DNA of 64,000 bases, taken from Macropodus opercularis. Lineage: Eukaryota; Chordata; Actinopteri; Anabantiformes; Osphronemidae. The notes under the pieces are model-generated. The model worked only from the letters and a program-made list of their open reading frames with translations. It did not search any database and had not been told where the DNA came from. Every line of letters starts with the position of its first letter. The first letter of the stretch is position 1. The DNA lies in NCBI GenBank assembly GCA_030770545.1, contig CM061098.1, positions 14,474,001-14,538,000 of the forward strand, read 5' to 3'. The position numbers and the translations under genes were made by a program. Below are positions 61,903-64,000 of this stretch, piece after piece.

Positions 61903-62089
61903 TTACTGCGGCTTGTAACGGTGTCTGAGAAGCGCTGGAGAGCCCGGTCACGTGGCGTCGGAGTGGCCGGGTGGAACGAGGAAGGGGAAGAGGGCTTCGA
62001 GAGCGGCGACTGTGACGATGAAGATGAATGCACCGGGGTGTCAGGGCTGGGCCCCCCACCGAGGCGCAAACGGTTACGCATCTTCGCAG
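61903..62089 (+). CDS. gpc3: Glypican-3 exon 7 (heparan sulfate attachment stalk)
   Basis: This 187-nt exon encodes residues 417-478 plus one base; the donor is gtcaga at 62090. It starts LLRLVTVSEKRWRARSR and continues EEGEEGFESGDCDDEDEC, which matches human GPC3 DEEGFESGDCGDDEDEC (from memory), then GVSGLG and PPPRRKRLRIFA, against LRFLA in human. Ser34-Gly35-Asp36, in an acidic setting, is the strongest glycosaminoglycan attachment site; Ser47-Gly48 keeps the dipeptide but loses the nearby acid. Two cysteines flank the acidic cluster. The PPPRRKR segment adds a strong basic motif. The stalk should continue in a last exon beyond the window with the hydrophobic GPI-anchor signal. Confidence 0.95.
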
Positions 62090-64000
62090 GTCAGACACGC
62101 GCACACACACACGCACACACTCAAACCAAATTGGAGTTTTTCACCCAATAAAACCAGTGTGAGCATGTTTTGCATGGACGGGAAAGACAGTGAGAGGATT
62201 TGCAGGTCACATTTCTGAACCCAGTAGGCTCAGGTGTGCTGCATCTCGGACAAGCCAGCTCCACCCTTTTGGAACAAAACCAAAAAGCACAGACAACCAC
62301 AGAAAACAAGAGAGGGCCAACTATGAGGCCATCGCGACAGCGGGAGATGTGAGACTTTCTCAGGTAGCCGCCTCACCTCGACCTCTTGACCTCCTCGCTG
62401 TCAATCCCACGAAAACGTCAGACATTCTGTCTGAAAGACAAACAAAGAACAAATGAAGCTACAAACTGTTGGAAGAAAAGTAACCAAACAAAAAAAGAGG
62501 GAGAAAACAGCCAGGGAGCAGAAATAAGGGTGTTCCGTACGCCGACACAAAGCCAGCGCAGCTGCGCAAACATCCTTCTGTTGGGGATGTTATGGCAGAG
62601 ATTTGGGTTCGCTGGGCAGGGAACGAGAGCAGGAACCCGGGGTTAACGCGGGAATCCTGCAGGGCCATCACTTCTAGCAGGCTGGGCCGTGAGAGTCCTA
62701 CGCCCTCGATCACAGACTTCTGTTTGCTTCACTGTACAGTTCTGCTTCGGTACACAGTCGTTACGCTCTCTTCGGGTTTACAAGCTGCTGAAGGCTGACA
62801 CTGTAGAAAATAAATGTCCTCTGACCTCACTCTCAGTACCCCCTTCATTTACTCTTATCTGCTCTTTGAATTTACCAGATTAGATGTTTGTGCTTTTAGT
62901 GTGTGTGTATGAGTGCAACTTCAGCCATATACACACCTGTGTGCTCAGCTTTGTACAGCAGCAAGTGATGTTTGCAGACCTTGGAGAGTCCCCGCTCATT
63001 GGCAGACGCACAGATAGCTGTTGGTAGTTAGTGATGACCCAGCAAAACGCTGACCTAGCACGGCTGCTCGGCCCATTTTGGTCAAATAGGGGCCTGAGGT
63101 TCAAAGGTCAACCTCCAGAGCATGAGGCCTAATGAGATGCCTGTCTGTGCTCGAGATGGACGAGGCAGGTCTGGTTTCACAAAGCAAGGAGGGGAGCAAT
63201 GGTTCTGGACACACACACACACACACACACATTACATGCTCAGAAGAGTTGCGTTGGCAGCCACAACAAGAAGGTGCAGACAGCACTGAGACCAGCACAC
63301 AGCCTGGCTGTCGACCTGCTGACCACATCATAACCGATCTGTCCTCGCTTATTCTCAACACAGATTCCATAACGTTCTGATCAGTACTGCTACACACCCA
63401 CAGCCCCCACACACACACACGCAGATTCAGACACGTTTCCCCTCCTGACCAATCAAACGTCTTGCCGCACATTCCCCAGAGCATTCCAGGCCAGGAGAGC
63501 TATTCCAGGACTGGACAGGGGGACCCCAACCACCCCCTCACACAACCCTCACCCCTCCAGACACTGGACCGGTTATAGCTAACACACCAGACACAGTTCA
63601 GTTCTTACTGTGACCTTTTTTGATGACGTGTTGGATAATGCGAACACGTAATTGGGACTGAAACAAATATGTTAACATTTTAGTTAAATCGTTTGAACTG
63701 TATTTAACATATGCACCTAAACATATGCTTTGTGTGTAGTTCAATTAAGGCCATTAATCTGCGACTGTGGGCTATTCTATCCATCGTGATGAGGGCTCAC
63801 CTGTGTTTCTGTGCTTTCATGTGCACCTGGGCTCAACAAAGAACCCGTCTCCACCCAGACCTGCTCCCAGACTTTTCTCCTCGCTGCTCTCACTTCCCTC
63901 CTGCTGTCGCTTCAGATTTGTACTGCAATGTTTTCAGACTGCAGTTTCACAAAAGCAACCAACAAATACTGAATGATTTATGAAGCGCAGTCTTAAAATG
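62090..64000 (+). other. gpc3: gpc3 intron 7, 5' part
   Basis: This is sequence after the exon 7 donor. I searched for the last glypican exon (ELAYDL-like start, hydrophobic C-terminus) and did not see it, so it probably lies downstream. Present are short CA tracts near 62099-62120, 63209-63231 and 63408-63420, and no recognised gene. Confidence 0.8.
63209..63231. repeat. (AC)n microsatellite
   Basis: A perfect AC tract of about 11 units lies in intron 7. The Cys-Val or His-Thr open frames across it are artefacts. Confidence 0.9.

Noticed and set aside
40563..62089. Assignment to gpc5 instead of gpc3
   Set aside because: A few blocks (SRALL, YCPHCQG) resemble GPC5, but KGPTCC, IIQNAAIFQEAF, YILGSD, PEPVISQIIDKLKHINQ and EEGFESGDC all fit GPC3 better.
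62090..64000. Last gpc3 exon with GPI signal
   Set aside because: No frame with the expected stalk end and a hydrophobic C-terminus after a good acceptor was seen.

Overview
The window reads as vertebrate nuclear DNA, most likely from a ray-finned (teleost) fish. Short exons with GT-AG borders sit in long introns full of CA/GT, TA and CT microsatellites. There are teleost-type interspersed repeats and two copies of a TA-flanked DNA transposon. I see no bacterial gene architecture, no CRISPR array and no viral gene.

The only gene I can support is a glypican on the + strand, best called gpc3. Six consecutive internal exons lie in the window: 3269-3430, 40563-41248, 46945-47105, 47458-47583, 50923-51034 and 61903-62089. 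Joined, they keep one reading frame across all five splice junctions and give 478 codons plus one base. The product is a GPI-anchored heparan sulfate proteoglycan core. The glypican cysteine pattern, three N-glycosylation sequons, a furin-type RASR motif and the acidic Ser-Gly glycosaminoglycan attachment region are all visible. The exon for the signal peptide (upstream) and the last exon for the C-terminal tail and GPI signal (downstream) are not in the window.

Layout: 1-3268 is the end of intron 1. 3431-40562 is a 37-kb intron 2 holding almost all the repeats, including the two transposon copies in opposite orientation at 17512-18744 and 27935-29202. 41249-46944 is intron 3. 46945-47583 holds two exons separated by 352 bp. 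47584-50922 and 51035-61902 are introns 5 and 6. 62090-64000 is the start of intron 7. I found no convincing nested gene, tRNA or microRNA in the introns.

No new multi-gene system is evident. The points most worth a second look are: a strong basic RRKR motif in the glypican stalk near the heparan sulfate sites; a rebuilt low-complexity Pro/Ser linker after the conserved furin motif; an exon 4 that begins with a donor-like GTGAGT; a zero-length-exon (recursive) splice motif inside intron 2; and two transposon copies that share the same reading-frame breaks and the same internal microsatellite, which suggests an already defective element was moved in trans.
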